Shown here piece by piece: positions 1 to 7,762 of a DNA stretch of 36,672 bases (the stretch's first letter is position 1; the number at the start of each line of letters is the position of its first letter). The stretch lies in NCBI GenBank assembly GCA_021732605.1, contig JAKFUS010000030.1, positions 1 to 36,672 on the forward strand, given 5' to 3'. This stretch comes from Betaproteobacteria bacterium (lineage in GTDB: Bacteria; Pseudomonadota; Gammaproteobacteria; Burkholderiales; SG8-41). A program made the position numbers and the translations under genes. The notes below the pieces were generated by a model. The model was not told where the DNA came from, made no database searches, and was given only the letters and a program-made list of their open reading frames with translations.

Positions 1-663
1 GCCGGCATTGCACTGACGCTGGCGCTTGGCCAGTGGCAAGTCGGGCGGGCCCACTACAAGGAGAATCTGCAGCAGCGTTTTGACGCGCAGACCCGGGAGC
101 CCGCGCTGCGCATCGGCGGACAGTCGATGGAACGCGACGGCATCCTGTTCCGCCGCGTCGAAGTGCGCGGAGAATTTATGCCGCAGCACACGGTGTTTGT
201 CGACAACCGGATTTATCAGCACCGGCCGGGCTTGCATGTGGCGACGCCTCTGCGCATCGCCGGATCGCAGCGTTATGTGCTGATCAATCGCGGCTGGGTG
301 GCCGGTAATCGCGATCGCAGTCCGCCACAGGTGGATACACCCGGCGGCGAACAGCTGGTGCAGGGTATTGCAGTCGCGTACAGCGAACGCTACCTTGAGC
401 TCTCGACACAGGTCGCGGAAGGCCGGATCCGGCAGAACCTGGTGTTTGATCGTTATCGGCAGGAGACGGGTCTCGACTTGCAGCCGTTCGTGATCCAGCA
501 GGATAGCGTTACGGCCGACGGGCTGCTGCGGGTGTGGAGCCGGCCCGACCTCGGCCGCAATACGCACCTGGCTTATGCCTTCCAGTGGTACGCACTGAGT
601 CTCGCCATTTTTATTTATTACCTGGTGACCCATGTCAAACGACGCTCCGACCCAAAGCCGTAA
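1..663 (+). CDS. SURF1 family cytochrome oxidase assembly protein (5' partial)
   Basis: The reading frame is open from base 1 to the TAA at 661-663, so the N-terminus and first membrane helix lie partly outside the window. The visible start carries the SURF1 signature LGQWQVGRAHYKE, and the middle holds the conserved VDNRIYQHRPG and VLINRGWVAGNRDRS blocks. The C-terminus has a predicted membrane helix (about the last 30 residues, YALSLAIFIYYLVTHVK). SURF1 proteins are inner-membrane factors that help haem a insertion into cytochrome oxidase subunit I. The neighbours ctaA, ctaB and SCO fit that role. The next gene starts inside this one, with a 32-bp overlap. Family assignment is firm; no gene symbol is standardised in bacteria. 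Confidence 0.93.
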   Translation, partial: AGIALTLALGQWQVGRAHYKENLQQRFDAQTREPALRIGGQSMERDGILFRRVEVRGEFMPQHTVFVDNRIYQHRPGLHVATPLRIAGSQRYVLINRGWVAGNRDRSPPQVDTPGGEQLVQGIAVAYSERYLELSTQVAEGRIRQNLVFDRYRQETGLDLQPFVIQQDSVTADGLLRVWSRPDLGRNTHLAYAFQWYALSLAIFIYYLVTHVKRRSDPKP

Positions 664-1222
664 AACCCTGTGGCTGGTGGCCGCAGTGTGTATCGCACCT
701 TTTGTCGCCTCGTTTGCAGCGTATTATTTTTACCAGCCCGACGGACGGGTGAATTACGGCGAGTTGATGGCAGACCAACAACTCCCCGCTGCCGCGTTGA
801 AGCTGACGGACGGCAAGGCGTTTGCCCTGGCACAGCTGCGCGGCAAATGGCTGTTTGTCACGGTGGATGACGCGGCCTGTGATGCCTATTGTGAAAAAAA
901 ACTGTGGCAGATCCGCCAGGTGCGCAAAACGCAGGGTAAATACCCCGAACGCATCGAACGCGTATGGCTGATCACCGGTGGTGGCCAGCCGGCGCCGCGC
1001 CTGAGTTCGGAGTTCGAGGGCACGTGGCTGGTAAATGTCGCAGGCAGTGCGGCCGCAGGCAGTGCGGTGCTCGAAGCCTTGCCGCATGCCGGCACACTTA
1101 CCGATCACATTTATCTGGTCGATCCGCTGGGTAACCTGGTGTTGCGTTATCCGCGCGCCGCCGATCCCAGCCGCATGAAAAAAGATCTCGATCGCCTGCT
1201 CAGGGTGTCGCGCATCGGATGA
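632..1222 (+). CDS. SCO/thioredoxin-like membrane-anchored protein of the oxidase cluster
   Basis: This is a 196-residue protein with one N-terminal membrane helix (about residues 12-32) and a periplasmic domain. The start ATG lies inside the SURF1 gene. It is usually left as a hypothetical protein in betaproteobacterial cytochrome oxidase clusters. Two features resemble a SCO copper chaperone: a C-x3-C pair at C83/C87 (ACDAYC), placed after a beta-strand-like stretch just as CPDVC is in SCO, and a DH pair at H159 followed by YLVDPLGNLVLRY, which parallels DH...YILDGEGRLRL in the SCO gene at 3278-3874. This suggests a divergent SCO paralogue able to bind copper or to do thiol exchange. That function is inference from motif and neighbourhood; overall identity to SCO is low. 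Confidence 0.8.
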   Translation: MSNDAPTQSRKTLWLVAAVCIAPFVASFAAYYFYQPDGRVNYGELMADQQLPAAALKLTDGKAFALAQLRGKWLFVTVDDAACDAYCEKKLWQIRQVRKTQGKYPERIERVWLITGGGQPAPRLSSEFEGTWLVNVAGSAAAGSAVLEALPHAGTLTDHIYLVDPLGNLVLRYPRAADPSRMKKDLDRLLRVSRIG

Positions 1223-1264
1223 TCGTATTGAGCGTGTATCGAGCATGCATCGAGAGATACTCAT
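1221..1264. repeat. Degenerate tandem repeat, 11-nt period, about four units
   Basis: Units begin at 1221, 1232, 1243 and 1254 (GATCGTATTGA, GCGTGTATCGA, GCATGCATCGA, then a diverged copy). The array starts at the stop codon of the SCO-like gene and fills most of the spacer before ctaA. The period is not a multiple of three. No known element is recognised. Confidence 0.6.
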
Positions 1265-1282
1265 AAATATTTGATTTTATTG
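1265..1282 (-). repeat. AT-rich spacer motif, copy 1
   Basis: The minus strand reads CAATAAAATCAAATATTT. It matches five other spacer motifs in this window (see findings). It lies 11 nt before the ctaA start. The overlapping minus-strand segment at 1264-1276 also fits the IHF consensus WATCAA-N4-TTR, the only copy that does. Confidence 0.5.
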
Positions 1283-1293
1283 GTATTTTTATA

Positions 1294-2289
1294 ATGTTCC
1301 GAAAGCTGGTCTGGTTTGCCGTGATCTATACCTTCGTCGTGGTCGTCGTCGGCGCTTACGTGCGTCTGGCCGATGCCGGGCTCGGCTGCCCCGACTGGCC
1401 CGGTTGTTACGGCGAACTGACGCCGCACCATGCGCAGGATGACATCGCGCGCGCCGTCCTGGAACAAGGCGGCACGCACGGTCCGGTCTCGCTGGGCAAG
1501 GCGTGGAAGGAAATGTTTCATCGCTACATCGCCGGCGGACTGGGGCTGGTGATACTCGCGATCACGGTGATGGCCTGGGTGCGCCGTCGCGAATTGCAGC
1601 AGTCTCCGCTGCTGGCGACGGGTTTGCTCGCGCTGGTGATGCTGCAGGCGGCACTGGGCATGTGGACCGTGACCCTGCTGCTGAAGCCGGTGATCGTTAC
1701 ACTGCATCTGCTGGGCGGGCTGGCAATCCTGGCCTTGCTGGCGCTGCTGGCGCTGCGCCAGCAGGCGCCGCCACGCATCGCGCCTGTAATCAGGTCACGG
1801 TTGCGGCCTTGGGCGTTGCTGGCGCTGCTGGTGGTGATCGCGCAGATTGCGCTGGGTGGCTGGGTCTCGACCAATTATGCGGCGCTGGCCTGCGTCGATT
1901 TCCCGACCTGCCACAGCGAGTGGCTGCCGCAGATGGATTTCCGTCACGGCTTCCAGCTGGTGCGTGATCTGGGCATGACCGCCGCCGGCACGCACTTGAG
2001 TTATGACGCCATCACCGCGATTCACTGGACACACCGCATCGGCGCGCTGGTGACGCTGCTGGTCGTCGGCGGCTTTGCGCTGTGGCTGACGCGCAGCCCC
2101 GGGCTGGCCCGTTATGGCATTGCGCTGTTGTGCGTGCTGCTGGCGCAAGTCACCCTGGGCATTGCCAATGTGCTGGGCGGACTGCCGCTGCTGGTGGCTG
2201 CAGGACACAACGCGGGTGCGGCGGTTCTATTGGTGACCATGGTGGTGATAAACTTCGCCCTTCATCGAGGATTGAGGAGTGGGGATTGA
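1294..2289 (+). CDS. ctaA: Haem A synthase (COX15/CtaA)
   Basis: This 331-residue protein with about eight membrane helices oxidises the C8 methyl of haem o to the formyl group of haem a, in the inner membrane. The four haem-ligand histidine sites are visible: H76 in EMFHRYIAG, H138 in TLHLLGG, H244/H247 in IHWTHRIGA, and H305 in AGHNAGA. Two cysteine pairs lie in the periplasmic loops of each half: C32/C38 (GCPDWPGC) and C200/C206 (ACVDFPTC). The internal pseudo-twofold repeat is typical of the family. It sits directly upstream of ctaB, which makes its haem o substrate. The ATG follows an AT-rich spacer without a strong Shine-Dalgarno site. The stop codon lies inside a GGATTGAG repeat. Confidence 0.95.
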   Translation: MFRKLVWFAVIYTFVVVVVGAYVRLADAGLGCPDWPGCYGELTPHHAQDDIARAVLEQGGTHGPVSLGKAWKEMFHRYIAGGLGLVILAITVMAWVRRRELQQSPLLATGLLALVMLQAALGMWTVTLLLKPVIVTLHLLGGLAILALLALLALRQQAPPRIAPVIRSRLRPWALLALLVVIAQIALGGWVSTNYAALACVDFPTCHSEWLPQMDFRHGFQLVRDLGMTAAGTHLSYDAITAIHWTHRIGALVTLLVVGGFALWLTRSPGLARYGIALLCVLLAQVTLGIANVLGGLPLLVAAGHNAGAAVLLVTMVVINFALHRGLRSGD

Positions 2290-2350
2290 GGATTGAGTGG
2301 CCGGCAGCAACTCATCTGGCCCCAGCGCCAAGACGCTCAATCCTCAATCC
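2269..2350. repeat. GGATTGAG direct repeats and 15-bp perfect inverted repeat
   Basis: GGATTGAG units occur at 2269, 2283 and, overlapping, about 2290. The 15-mer at 2283-2297 (GGATTGAGGATTGAG) is the exact reverse complement of 2336-2350, separated by 38 nt. The left part covers the ctaA stop codon. A transcript could fold into a stem between ctaA and ctaB, but there is no T-run, so it is not called a terminator. Confidence 0.65.
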
Positions 2351-2367
2351 GAAATCCTGATTTAATC

Positions 2368-3267
2368 ATGTCATCCACTGTAATCCGTACCCCTCTCTAT
2401 TCCCGCATCCAGCAGTTCTACGCGCTGACCAAGCCGCGCGTGGTGTCGCTGATCGTGTTTACCGCGGTGATCGGCATGTTTCTCGCGACGCCCGGCATGG
2501 TGCCGGTGACCATCCTGTTCGCGGCGACGCTGGGCATTGCGCTGGTGGCCGGAGCCGCCGCTGCAGTGAACTGCCTGGTGGAACAGAAAATCGACGCACT
2601 GATGATGCGCACCCAGTCGCGCCCCCTGCCGCGCGGGCAACTGACGTCGCTGGAGACGCTGATTTTTTCGGGTGTGGTCGGCGGCATCGGCCTGCTGCTG
2701 CTGTATCAATGGGTCAACGCGCTGACCATGTGGCTGACGCTGGCGACTTTCGTCGGCTATGCCGTGATCTACACCGTGATCCTCAAGCCGATGACGCCGC
2801 AGAACATCGTCATCGGCGGCGCCTCGGGCGCGATGCCCCCGGTGCTCGGCTGGGCCGCGGTCACCGGGGACGTGTCGCCCCAGGCACTGACGCTGTTCCT
2901 GATCATTTTCGCGTGGACGCCGCCGCATTTCTGGGCGCTGGCGCTTTACCGCAAACACGAGTACGCAAAGGCCGGTGTGCCGATGCTGCCGGTGACCCAC
3001 GGCGACAAGTTCACGCGGCTGCACGTGTTGCTCTACACCATCATCCTGCTGGCGTGTTCGACGCTGCCGTTCGTGACGCGCCTGAGCGGCATGCCCTACC
3101 TCATTGCGGCGTTGGCACTGGGTGCGGTGTTCATGGTCTACGCGGTGAAAATCTATACCGATTACAGCGATGAACTGGCGCGACGCACCTTCCGTTTTTC
3201 GATCCTGTATCTAACACTCATTTTCGCTGCGCTGCTGATCGATCATTATCTGCAGCTTTTTTTCTGA
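2368..3267 (+). CDS. ctaB: Protohaem IX farnesyltransferase (haem O synthase)
   Basis: This polytopic UbiA-family prenyltransferase adds a farnesyl group to protohaem, giving haem o, the substrate of CtaA encoded just upstream. The family signature is clear: [14 protein letters not shown] near the N-terminus, then N68 and D76 in [20 protein letters not shown] (N-x7-D-x4-RT-x-SRP), the second acidic segment around [11 protein letters not shown], and a membrane-rich remainder. I start it at the ATG at 2368, giving 299 residues, because the in-frame TTG 75 nt earlier would add only repeat-encoded sequence. It ends 10 nt before the SCO gene, so the two are likely co-transcribed. Confidence 0.95.
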   Translation: MSSTVIRTPLYSRIQQFYALTKPRVVSLIVFTAVIGMFLATPGMVPVTILFAATLGIALVAGAAAAVNCLVEQKIDALMMRTQSRPLPRGQLTSLETLIFSGVVGGIGLLLLYQWVNALTMWLTLATFVGYAVIYTVILKPMTPQNIVIGGASGAMPPVLGWAAVTGDVSPQALTLFLIIFAWTPPHFWALALYRKHEYAKAGVPMLPVTHGDKFTRLHVLLYTIILLACSTLPFVTRLSGMPYLIAALALGAVFMVYAVKIYTDYSDELARRTFRFSILYLTLIFAALLIDHYLQLFF

Positions 3268-3277
3268 GCCCCGCCTG

Positions 3278-3874
3278 ATGTCCCGTCTGCAACGCCTGCT
3301 CGCTGTTCTGGTGGTCTTTACCGGTCTGCTGGCGCTGACCGCCTGTAGTGAAAAACCGGAAGCGCCGCGCTTCAAACTGACCGATGTCACCGGCGCCTCC
3401 TTCGGCAAGGATTTCACGCTGACCGATCACAACGGGCAGCGCCGCTCGCTGGCCGATTTCAAGGGCAGGGTGGTCACGCTGTTTTTCGGTTTCACGCACT
3501 GCCCCGATGTCTGCCCGACGACGCTGGGCGAGATGGCGGTGGTGATGAAGGAGCTTGGCGCTGACGCCAGCCGTCTGCAGGTGCTGTTTGTGACCGTGGA
3601 TCCCGAGCGCGATACGGCGGAAGTGCTGAAACGCTACGTGCCGGCATTTCATCCGACCTTCCTCGGCTTGACCGGCAGCGCTGACGACGTCGCGCGCACT
3701 GCCAAAGAATTCAAGATTTTTTACCAGAAACAGCCGCTGCCCAACGGCGGTTACAGCATGGATCATTCCGCCGGCACCTACATCCTCGACGGCGAGGGCA
3801 GGCTGCGTTTGTTTGCGCAGTACGGCATCGGCGCGCCGGCGATGTTGAATGATATCCGCCTGCTGCTGAAATAA
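3278..3874 (+). CDS. SCO1/SenC family copper chaperone lipoprotein
   Basis: This 198-residue protein begins with a lipoprotein signal peptide ending in LTAC (C23 lipidated), so it is membrane-tethered in the periplasm. The thioredoxin fold keeps the copper-binding C75-P-D-V-C79 motif after TLFFGFTHCP and the distal ligand H163 in MDHSAGTYILD. SCO proteins deliver copper to the CuA centre of cytochrome oxidase subunit II or reduce its cysteines. It is the last gene of the oxidase-assembly cluster. A strong hairpin shared with the convergent rpoH gene follows. Confidence 0.95.
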   Translation: MSRLQRLLAVLVVFTGLLALTACSEKPEAPRFKLTDVTGASFGKDFTLTDHNGQRRSLADFKGRVVTLFFGFTHCPDVCPTTLGEMAVVMKELGADASRLQVLFVTVDPERDTAEVLKRYVPAFHPTFLGLTGSADDVARTAKEFKIFYQKQPLPNGGYSMDHSAGTYILDGEGRLRLFAQYGIGAPAMLNDIRLLLK

Positions 3875-3892
3875 AACAAATGCAGGAATAAA

Positions 3893-3917
3893 AAAGCCCC
3901 GGATTCACCGGGGCTTT
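3893..3917. terminator. Bidirectional intrinsic terminator between SCO gene and rpoH
   Basis: A perfect 10-bp stem, AAAGCCCCGG (3893-3902) with CCGGGGCTTT (3908-3917), encloses a 5-nt loop. On the minus strand the stem is followed by a T-rich run (complement of the A-run at 3888-3895), so it serves rpoH best. On the plus strand the T-run is short (TTTGCTT). Placement between two converging genes supports the call. Confidence 0.9.
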
Positions 3918-3935
3918 GCTTGAAAACGGATACCG

Positions 3936-4784
3936 TCAGGCCGTCGCGATCAGGCCTTTCATTTTGCCCAGCGCCTTGGCTTCGATCTGGCGGATGCGTT
4001 CGGCGGACACCTTGAACTCCGCAGCCAGATCGTGCAGCGTCAACGACTCCTTTTCCGTCAGCCAGCGCGCTTCGATGATGCGCCGGCTGCGTGCGTCGAG
4101 GCTGGCCAGGGCTTTTTCCAGGCCGGCGCTGCGCAGACGGGCGGTTTGCGCGGTTTCCAGCAGTGTGCCCGGTTCGGCATCGTCTGCGGCAAGGTAGGCG
4201 ATCGGCGCGTACTGTTCGTGTTCGTCGTCACCGGCCGGCTCCAGCGCCATGTCCTGGCCGCCAAGACGGGTTTCCATTTCGACGACTTCCTCGGGTTTGA
4301 CCCCGAGTTTGCGCGCGACCTCCTGCACTTCCTTGGCGCCGAGCGTACCCAGGCCCTGCTTCATGCTGCGCAGGTTGAAAAACAGCTTGCGTTGCGCCTT
4401 GGTGGTGGCGATTTTCACCAGCCGCCAGTTGCGCAGCACAAATTCGTGGATTTCGGCGCGGATCCAGTGCATCGCGAACGACACCAGGCGCACCCCGCGC
4501 TCCGGGTCGAAACGTTTGACCGCCTTCATCAGGCCGATGTTGCCTTCCTGGATCAGGTCGGCTTGCGGCAAACCGTAGCCGACATAACCCCGCGCGATCG
4601 ACACCACCAGGCGCAGATGTGACAGCACCAGATGCCGTGCGGCTTCAATGTCGTCACTGTCGCGCAGACGGCGGGCGTACTCGGTTTCCTGTTCCTGCGT
4701 CAGCAGCGGAAAACGGTTGGTGGTCTGGATGTAGCTTTCCAGGCTGCCGGTCGCCGAAATCATCGGTAATGCGATGCTGTTCAT
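3936..4784 (-). CDS. rpoH: RNA polymerase heat-shock sigma factor (sigma-32)
   Basis: RpoH directs RNA polymerase to heat-shock promoters. The protein has the sigma-70 region 2 core (GYGLPQADLIQEGNIGLMKAV, within which RYVGYGLPQ precedes the core-binding helix), the RpoH box TKAQRKLFFNLR that sets it apart from RpoD/RpoS, and the region 4 helix-turn-helix (SAERIRQIEAKALGKMK) at the C-terminus. I chose the ATG at 4784 (282 residues) because GAGG lies 9 nt upstream; an in-frame ATG at 4799 adds five residues but has no ribosome site. A CIRCE operator lies 10-25 nt before the start codons, so HrcA control is likely. It is transcribed in the same direction as ftsYEX, 114-129 nt after ftsX. Confidence 0.96.
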   Translation of the reverse strand: MNSIALPMISATGSLESYIQTTNRFPLLTQEQETEYARRLRDSDDIEAARHLVLSHLRLVVSIARGYVGYGLPQADLIQEGNIGLMKAVKRFDPERGVRLVSFAMHWIRAEIHEFVLRNWRLVKIATTKAQRKLFFNLRSMKQGLGTLGAKEVQEVARKLGVKPEEVVEMETRLGGQDMALEPAGDDEHEQYAPIAYLAADDAEPGTLLETAQTARLRSAGLEKALASLDARSRRIIEARWLTEKESLTLHDLAAEFKVSAERIRQIEAKALGKMKGLIATA

Positions 4785-4809
4785 GGTGGTATCCCTCATG
4801 GCAAGAAGT

Positions 4810-4836
4810 TTAGCACTCTAGGTATAAGAGTGCCAA
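4810..4836 (-). promoter_or_regulatory. CIRCE element (HrcA operator) upstream of rpoH
   Basis: The plus strand reads TTAGCACTC, nine bases, then GAGTGCCAA. The HrcA operator consensus is TTAGCACTC-N9-GAGTGCTAA, so 17 of 18 arm bases match and the spacer is exactly nine. It lies immediately upstream of the rpoH translation start, where a bound repressor would block transcription. HrcA itself is not encoded in this window. Confidence 0.9.
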
Positions 4837-4874
4837 CCGGGGCCGGAGTTCCTGTCCGGGGATACATAAAAATA

Positions 4875-4893
4875 TTAATAAAAACAAATACTT
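4875..4893 (+). repeat. AT-rich spacer motif, copy 2
   Basis: The plus strand reads TTAATAAAAACAAATACTT. It shares 17-18 consecutive bases with the reverse complement of copy 3 at 13086-13103. It lies in the ftsX-rpoH spacer. Confidence 0.55.
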
Positions 4894-4913
4894 ATGATGA
4901 GCTTATGTTGGAC

Positions 4914-5822
4914 TTATTTTGGATTATAGACGTGCAGATGGCGGCGCACCGACAGCCAGGCGCCAAACCAGCCGAGGGTGGTGGCAAACAACAGGGCCGC
5001 CAGGCTGTCGCCGGGGGGCAGGTGCGCCAGTTGCAGCGGAATGCCGTAGAGCGCGGACAGGGACTTCAACTGCGCATTGAACACCAGCAGCGCGATCCCG
5101 ATCATCAGCCAGGCTGCAGCACCGCCGGCAGCGCCGAGGATGCCGCCGAAATACAAAAATGGCCGGCGGATCCAGCCATCGGTGGCGCCGATCAGTTTGG
5201 CGACTTCGATTTCATCGCGCTGGGTGAGGATCTGCAGACGGATGGTATTGAAGGTGATCGCGACCAGCGCCAGCGCCAGTGCCGCGGCCAGCATCAGCAC
5301 GGCATAACGACCGAGTGCGAGCAGGCTGTCGAGGCGTCGCGCCCAGTCCGAATCGACATGCACCTCGGCCACTTTGGGCCAGCCGGCAAATTCAGCGCGC
5401 AGAGCCTCCAGTGCCGCAGCGTCTTGCGCTGGGGCAGTGACCACGAAGGCATCGGGCAGCGGATTGTTGGACAGTCCGGCCATTACGTCGGCAAGGCCGG
5501 CGCGTGACTTCAGCGTTTCCAGTGCCTGGGCGCGTGACACAAAGCGGAAATTCGCGATGCCGTTCCGCGCCTTCAGCCGTTGCTCAATGGCGCGCACATC
5601 TACGGCCACAGCGTCCTGGGCCAGGAACACGCTCAATTGCGGTTGCGGCGAAAAATCACGAGCCAGCCCTTGCAGGTTGGCGAGCACCACGTAAAAACCC
5701 AGCGGCAATGCCAGCGCAGTGCCGATGACCATGATATTGAACAGGCTGGCCAGCGGCGCGCCGGCCAGCCGGGCCAGGGTGCCGGTGCAGGCGCGGCGGT
5801 GCGCGGCGATCCAGTTTTTCAT
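4914..5822 (-). CDS. ftsX: Cell division protein FtsX
   Basis: FtsX is the permease-like partner of FtsE at the septum, where the pair regulates peptidoglycan hydrolases. This 302-residue protein has an N-terminal helix (about residues 25-47), a periplasmic domain (about 50-165), and three C-terminal helices. The conserved cytoplasmic segment LQILTQRDEIEVAKLIGATDGWIRRPF matches the FtsX coupling region. Its start overlaps the ftsE stop by 4 bp (ATGA), so translation is coupled. Gene order ftsY-ftsE-ftsX-rpoH on one strand is the classical proteobacterial arrangement. Confidence 0.95.
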   Translation of the reverse strand: MKNWIAAHRRACTGTLARLAGAPLASLFNIMVIGTALALPLGFYVVLANLQGLARDFSPQPQLSVFLAQDAVAVDVRAIEQRLKARNGIANFRFVSRAQALETLKSRAGLADVMAGLSNNPLPDAFVVTAPAQDAAALEALRAEFAGWPKVAEVHVDSDWARRLDSLLALGRYAVLMLAAALALALVAITFNTIRLQILTQRDEIEVAKLIGATDGWIRRPFLYFGGILGAAGGAAAWLMIGIALLVFNAQLKSLSALYGIPLQLAHLPPGDSLAALLFATTLGWFGAWLSVRRHLHVYNPK

Positions 5823-6478
5823 GACACGACCCTGCCGCTGCGGACTTCGATCAGCCGCGGCTGCAGTCGCGCCGCGAGTTGCATGTCGTGTGTTGCCAGC
5901 ACCACCGTCACGCCGACCTGGTTAAAATCGCGGAACAGGTCACCGATGCCGGCGGCGTAGTCGGCATCCAGATTGCCGGTGGGTTCGTCGGCGAGCAGGA
6001 TCGCCGGCCGGTGCACGATGGCACGGGCGATGCACAGCCGCTGCTGCTCGCCGCCGGACAGCGTGATCGGGCGCGCCTTTTCCTTGTGCAGCAGGCCGAC
6101 CTTGTCGAGCGCGGCTCGCGCGCGACCCGCGCCTTCGCGGCGGTCGAAGCCGGTGATGTCCAGCGGCAGCATCACGTTGTCGAACACGCTGCGGTCGAAC
6201 AGCAGTTTGTGGTCCTGGAACACCAGGCCGAAGTTGCGTCGCAGGAACGGAATGCCCTGCGCGCGCAGCGCGCCGATGTTCTGGCCGTTGACAATGACCG
6301 ACCCTGAGGTCGGCCGTTCGATGGCAGCCATCAGTTTCAGCAAGGTGCTTTTGCCGGCGCCGGAGTGGCCGGTGATGAACACCATTTCGCCGGTGGCGAT
6401 GTTCAATGTGATATCCGCCAGCGCCTCGTGCCCGCCGGCATAACGCTTGTAAACTTTGCTGAGGACGATGTCTGTCAC
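5819..6478 (-). CDS. ftsE: Cell division ATP-binding protein FtsE
   Basis: This 219-residue ABC ATPase has Walker A GHSGAGKST (about residues 37-45), Q-loop VFQDHKLL, signature LSGGEQQR, Walker B ILLADEPTGNLD, and the H-loop VLATHD. It powers the FtsEX complex with the FtsX permease encoded next, with a 4-bp overlap. Length and motif spacing are normal. The spacer from ftsY is a short tandem repeat, so the ribosome site is embedded in repeat sequence. Confidence 0.96.
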   Translation of the reverse strand: MTDIVLSKVYKRYAGGHEALADITLNIATGEMVFITGHSGAGKSTLLKLMAAIERPTSGSVIVNGQNIGALRAQGIPFLRRNFGLVFQDHKLLFDRSVFDNVMLPLDITGFDRREGAGRARAALDKVGLLHKEKARPITLSGGEQQRLCIARAIVHRPAILLADEPTGNLDADYAAGIGDLFRDFNQVGVTVVLATHDMQLAARLQPRLIEVRSGRVVS

Positions 6479-6487
6479 GCGATATCG

Positions 6488-6529
6488 TTCACGAGTTACG
6501 GGTCACGAGTTGCGGGTCACGAATCAAGG
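6488..6529. repeat. Tandem repeat, 14-nt period, three units
   Basis: Units start at 6488, 6502 and 6516 (TTCACGAGTTACGG, GTCACGAGTTGCGG, GTCACGAATCAAGG on the plus strand). The last unit contains the ftsY stop codon, so the array encodes the end of FtsY and forms the ftsY-ftsE spacer. Confidence 0.75.
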
Positions 6530-7491
6530 AGAGCGGCGACAAAATCTTCGGCGACAAAGGGACGCAGGTCGTCGATGCCTTCGCCGACACCGATGAAGCG
6601 CACGGGGATCGTCCGGCCGCCGGCACGGCTGTGGGCGATGGCGGCGATGACGCCACCGCGCGCCGTGCCGTCGAGTTTGGTCAGCGTGAGGCCGGTGACG
6701 CCGATCGCGGCATCAAATGCCGCGACCTGCGCCAGCGCGTTCTGACCAGTATTGGCATCGAGCACCAGCATGACTTCGTGCGGCGCACCGGGCAGGGCCT
6801 TGTCGATCACGCGCTTTACTTTGCTGATTTCCTCCATCAGGTGCAACTGCGTCGGCAGCCGGCCGGCGGTATCGGCCAGCACGATGTCGATGCCGCGGGC
6901 TTTGGCGGCATTGACCGCGTCGAAGATGACCGCGGCAGCGTCGCCCGAGGCCTGGGAAATCACCGTGACATTGTTGCGTTGCCCCCATTCTGCGAGTTGT
7001 TCGCGGGCCGCGGCGCGAAAGGTGTCACCGGCGGCAAGCAGCACAGATTTGCCCTGCGCCTGGAAATAATGCGCGAGTTTGCCGATCGACGTGGTTTTGC
7101 CGGCACCGTTGACCCCGGCAAGCATGATCACGAACGGTTGGTGGGTACCGGTATCCAGCGGCCGGGCGGCGGCTTGCAGCAGGTCGCGCAACGTCTCGCG
7201 CAGGGCCGTACGCAGTTGCCCGGCTTCACTGTAACGTTCACGTCGTGCACGGGCGCGCAGCAGATCCAGGAGATGGGTGGTGGCGGCGATGCCGACATCG
7301 GCGGTCAGCAATACGGTTTCCAGTTCCTCGTAAAATCCTTCGTCCAGCTTGCGCCCGGCGCTGAATAATCCGCCGAGGCGTTCGCCGAGTTGGGCTCGGC
7401 TTTTGCTGAGGCCTTGTTGCAAACGTGCCAGCCAGCCCGTGGCGGGAGCGGCAGAATCAGCAGGATCTCGGTTTTTGCGGAAACCAAACAT
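6517..7491 (-). CDS. ftsY: Signal recognition particle receptor FtsY
   Basis: FtsY is the SRP receptor GTPase that docks ribosome-nascent chains at the inner membrane. The NG domain is complete: G1 GVNGAGKTTSIGKLA, the RGD-like insertion region, G3 DTAGRLPTQ, and G4 TKLDGTARGG. The acidic A domain is very short here (about 30 residues before the N domain), as in several proteobacteria with compact FtsY. I start at the ATG giving MFGFRKNRDP, the family-typical N-terminus; an upstream in-frame ATG at 7518 adds nine residues. Neither start has a clear ribosome site. Last codons overlap a 14-nt tandem repeat. Confidence 0.95.
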   Translation of the reverse strand: MFGFRKNRDPADSAAPATGWLARLQQGLSKSRAQLGERLGGLFSAGRKLDEGFYEELETVLLTADVGIAATTHLLDLLRARARRERYSEAGQLRTALRETLRDLLQAAARPLDTGTHQPFVIMLAGVNGAGKTTSIGKLAHYFQAQGKSVLLAAGDTFRAAAREQLAEWGQRNNVTVISQASGDAAAVIFDAVNAAKARGIDIVLADTAGRLPTQLHLMEEISKVKRVIDKALPGAPHEVMLVLDANTGQNALAQVAAFDAAIGVTGLTLTKLDGTARGGVIAAIAHSRAGGRTIPVRFIGVGEGIDDLRPFVAEDFVAALLDS

Positions 7492-7550
7492 GGATGCGGC
7501 GGTCTGACCCAGCGGCATGTATAAGGCGCCGCGCTAAGAGTTGAAGTTAA

Positions 7551-7609
7551 GATGGTTACAATCGGATGGTTACAACCGAGGGGATGGTTACAACCGAGGC
7601 GGTTACAAT
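7551..7609. repeat. Tandem repeat, 18-nt unit, between ftsY and M16 gene
   Basis: Two perfect 18-nt copies, GGATGGTTACAACCGAGG, lie at 7564-7581 and 7582-7599. A partial copy precedes (7551-7563) and another follows (7600-7609). The array sits in the divergent ftsY/M16 spacer, so it could influence either promoter. No palindrome typical of an operator is evident. Confidence 0.75.
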
Positions 7610-7698
7610 TCTAACAGGGCACCGCAATGCGCAGGCTTGGGCGTCGTTCCCAGGCGCTCAACCGAAGCATGGTTTTTAGTTGCGTTTTTTCGCGCTTT

Positions 7699-7731
7699 GC
7701 GTCGCATTTTGCGTAGCATTTTGCATTTTTA
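7699..7731. repeat. 12-nt tandem repeat GCGT(C/A)GCATTTT upstream of M16 gene
   Basis: About two and a half copies of a 12-nt unit (GCGTCGCATTTT, GCGTAGCATTTT, GCATTTTT) lie 30-60 nt before the M16 start, in the second half of the same divergent spacer as the 18-nt repeat. Confidence 0.6.
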
Positions 7732-7762
7732 ATGCCATCGAACTGAACAAAGATAGGAAACC

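Noticed and set aside
2283-2350. Intrinsic terminator between ctaA and ctaB
   Set aside because: The 15-bp inverted repeat has a 38-nt loop and no T-run, and ctaB would be cut off from its operon.
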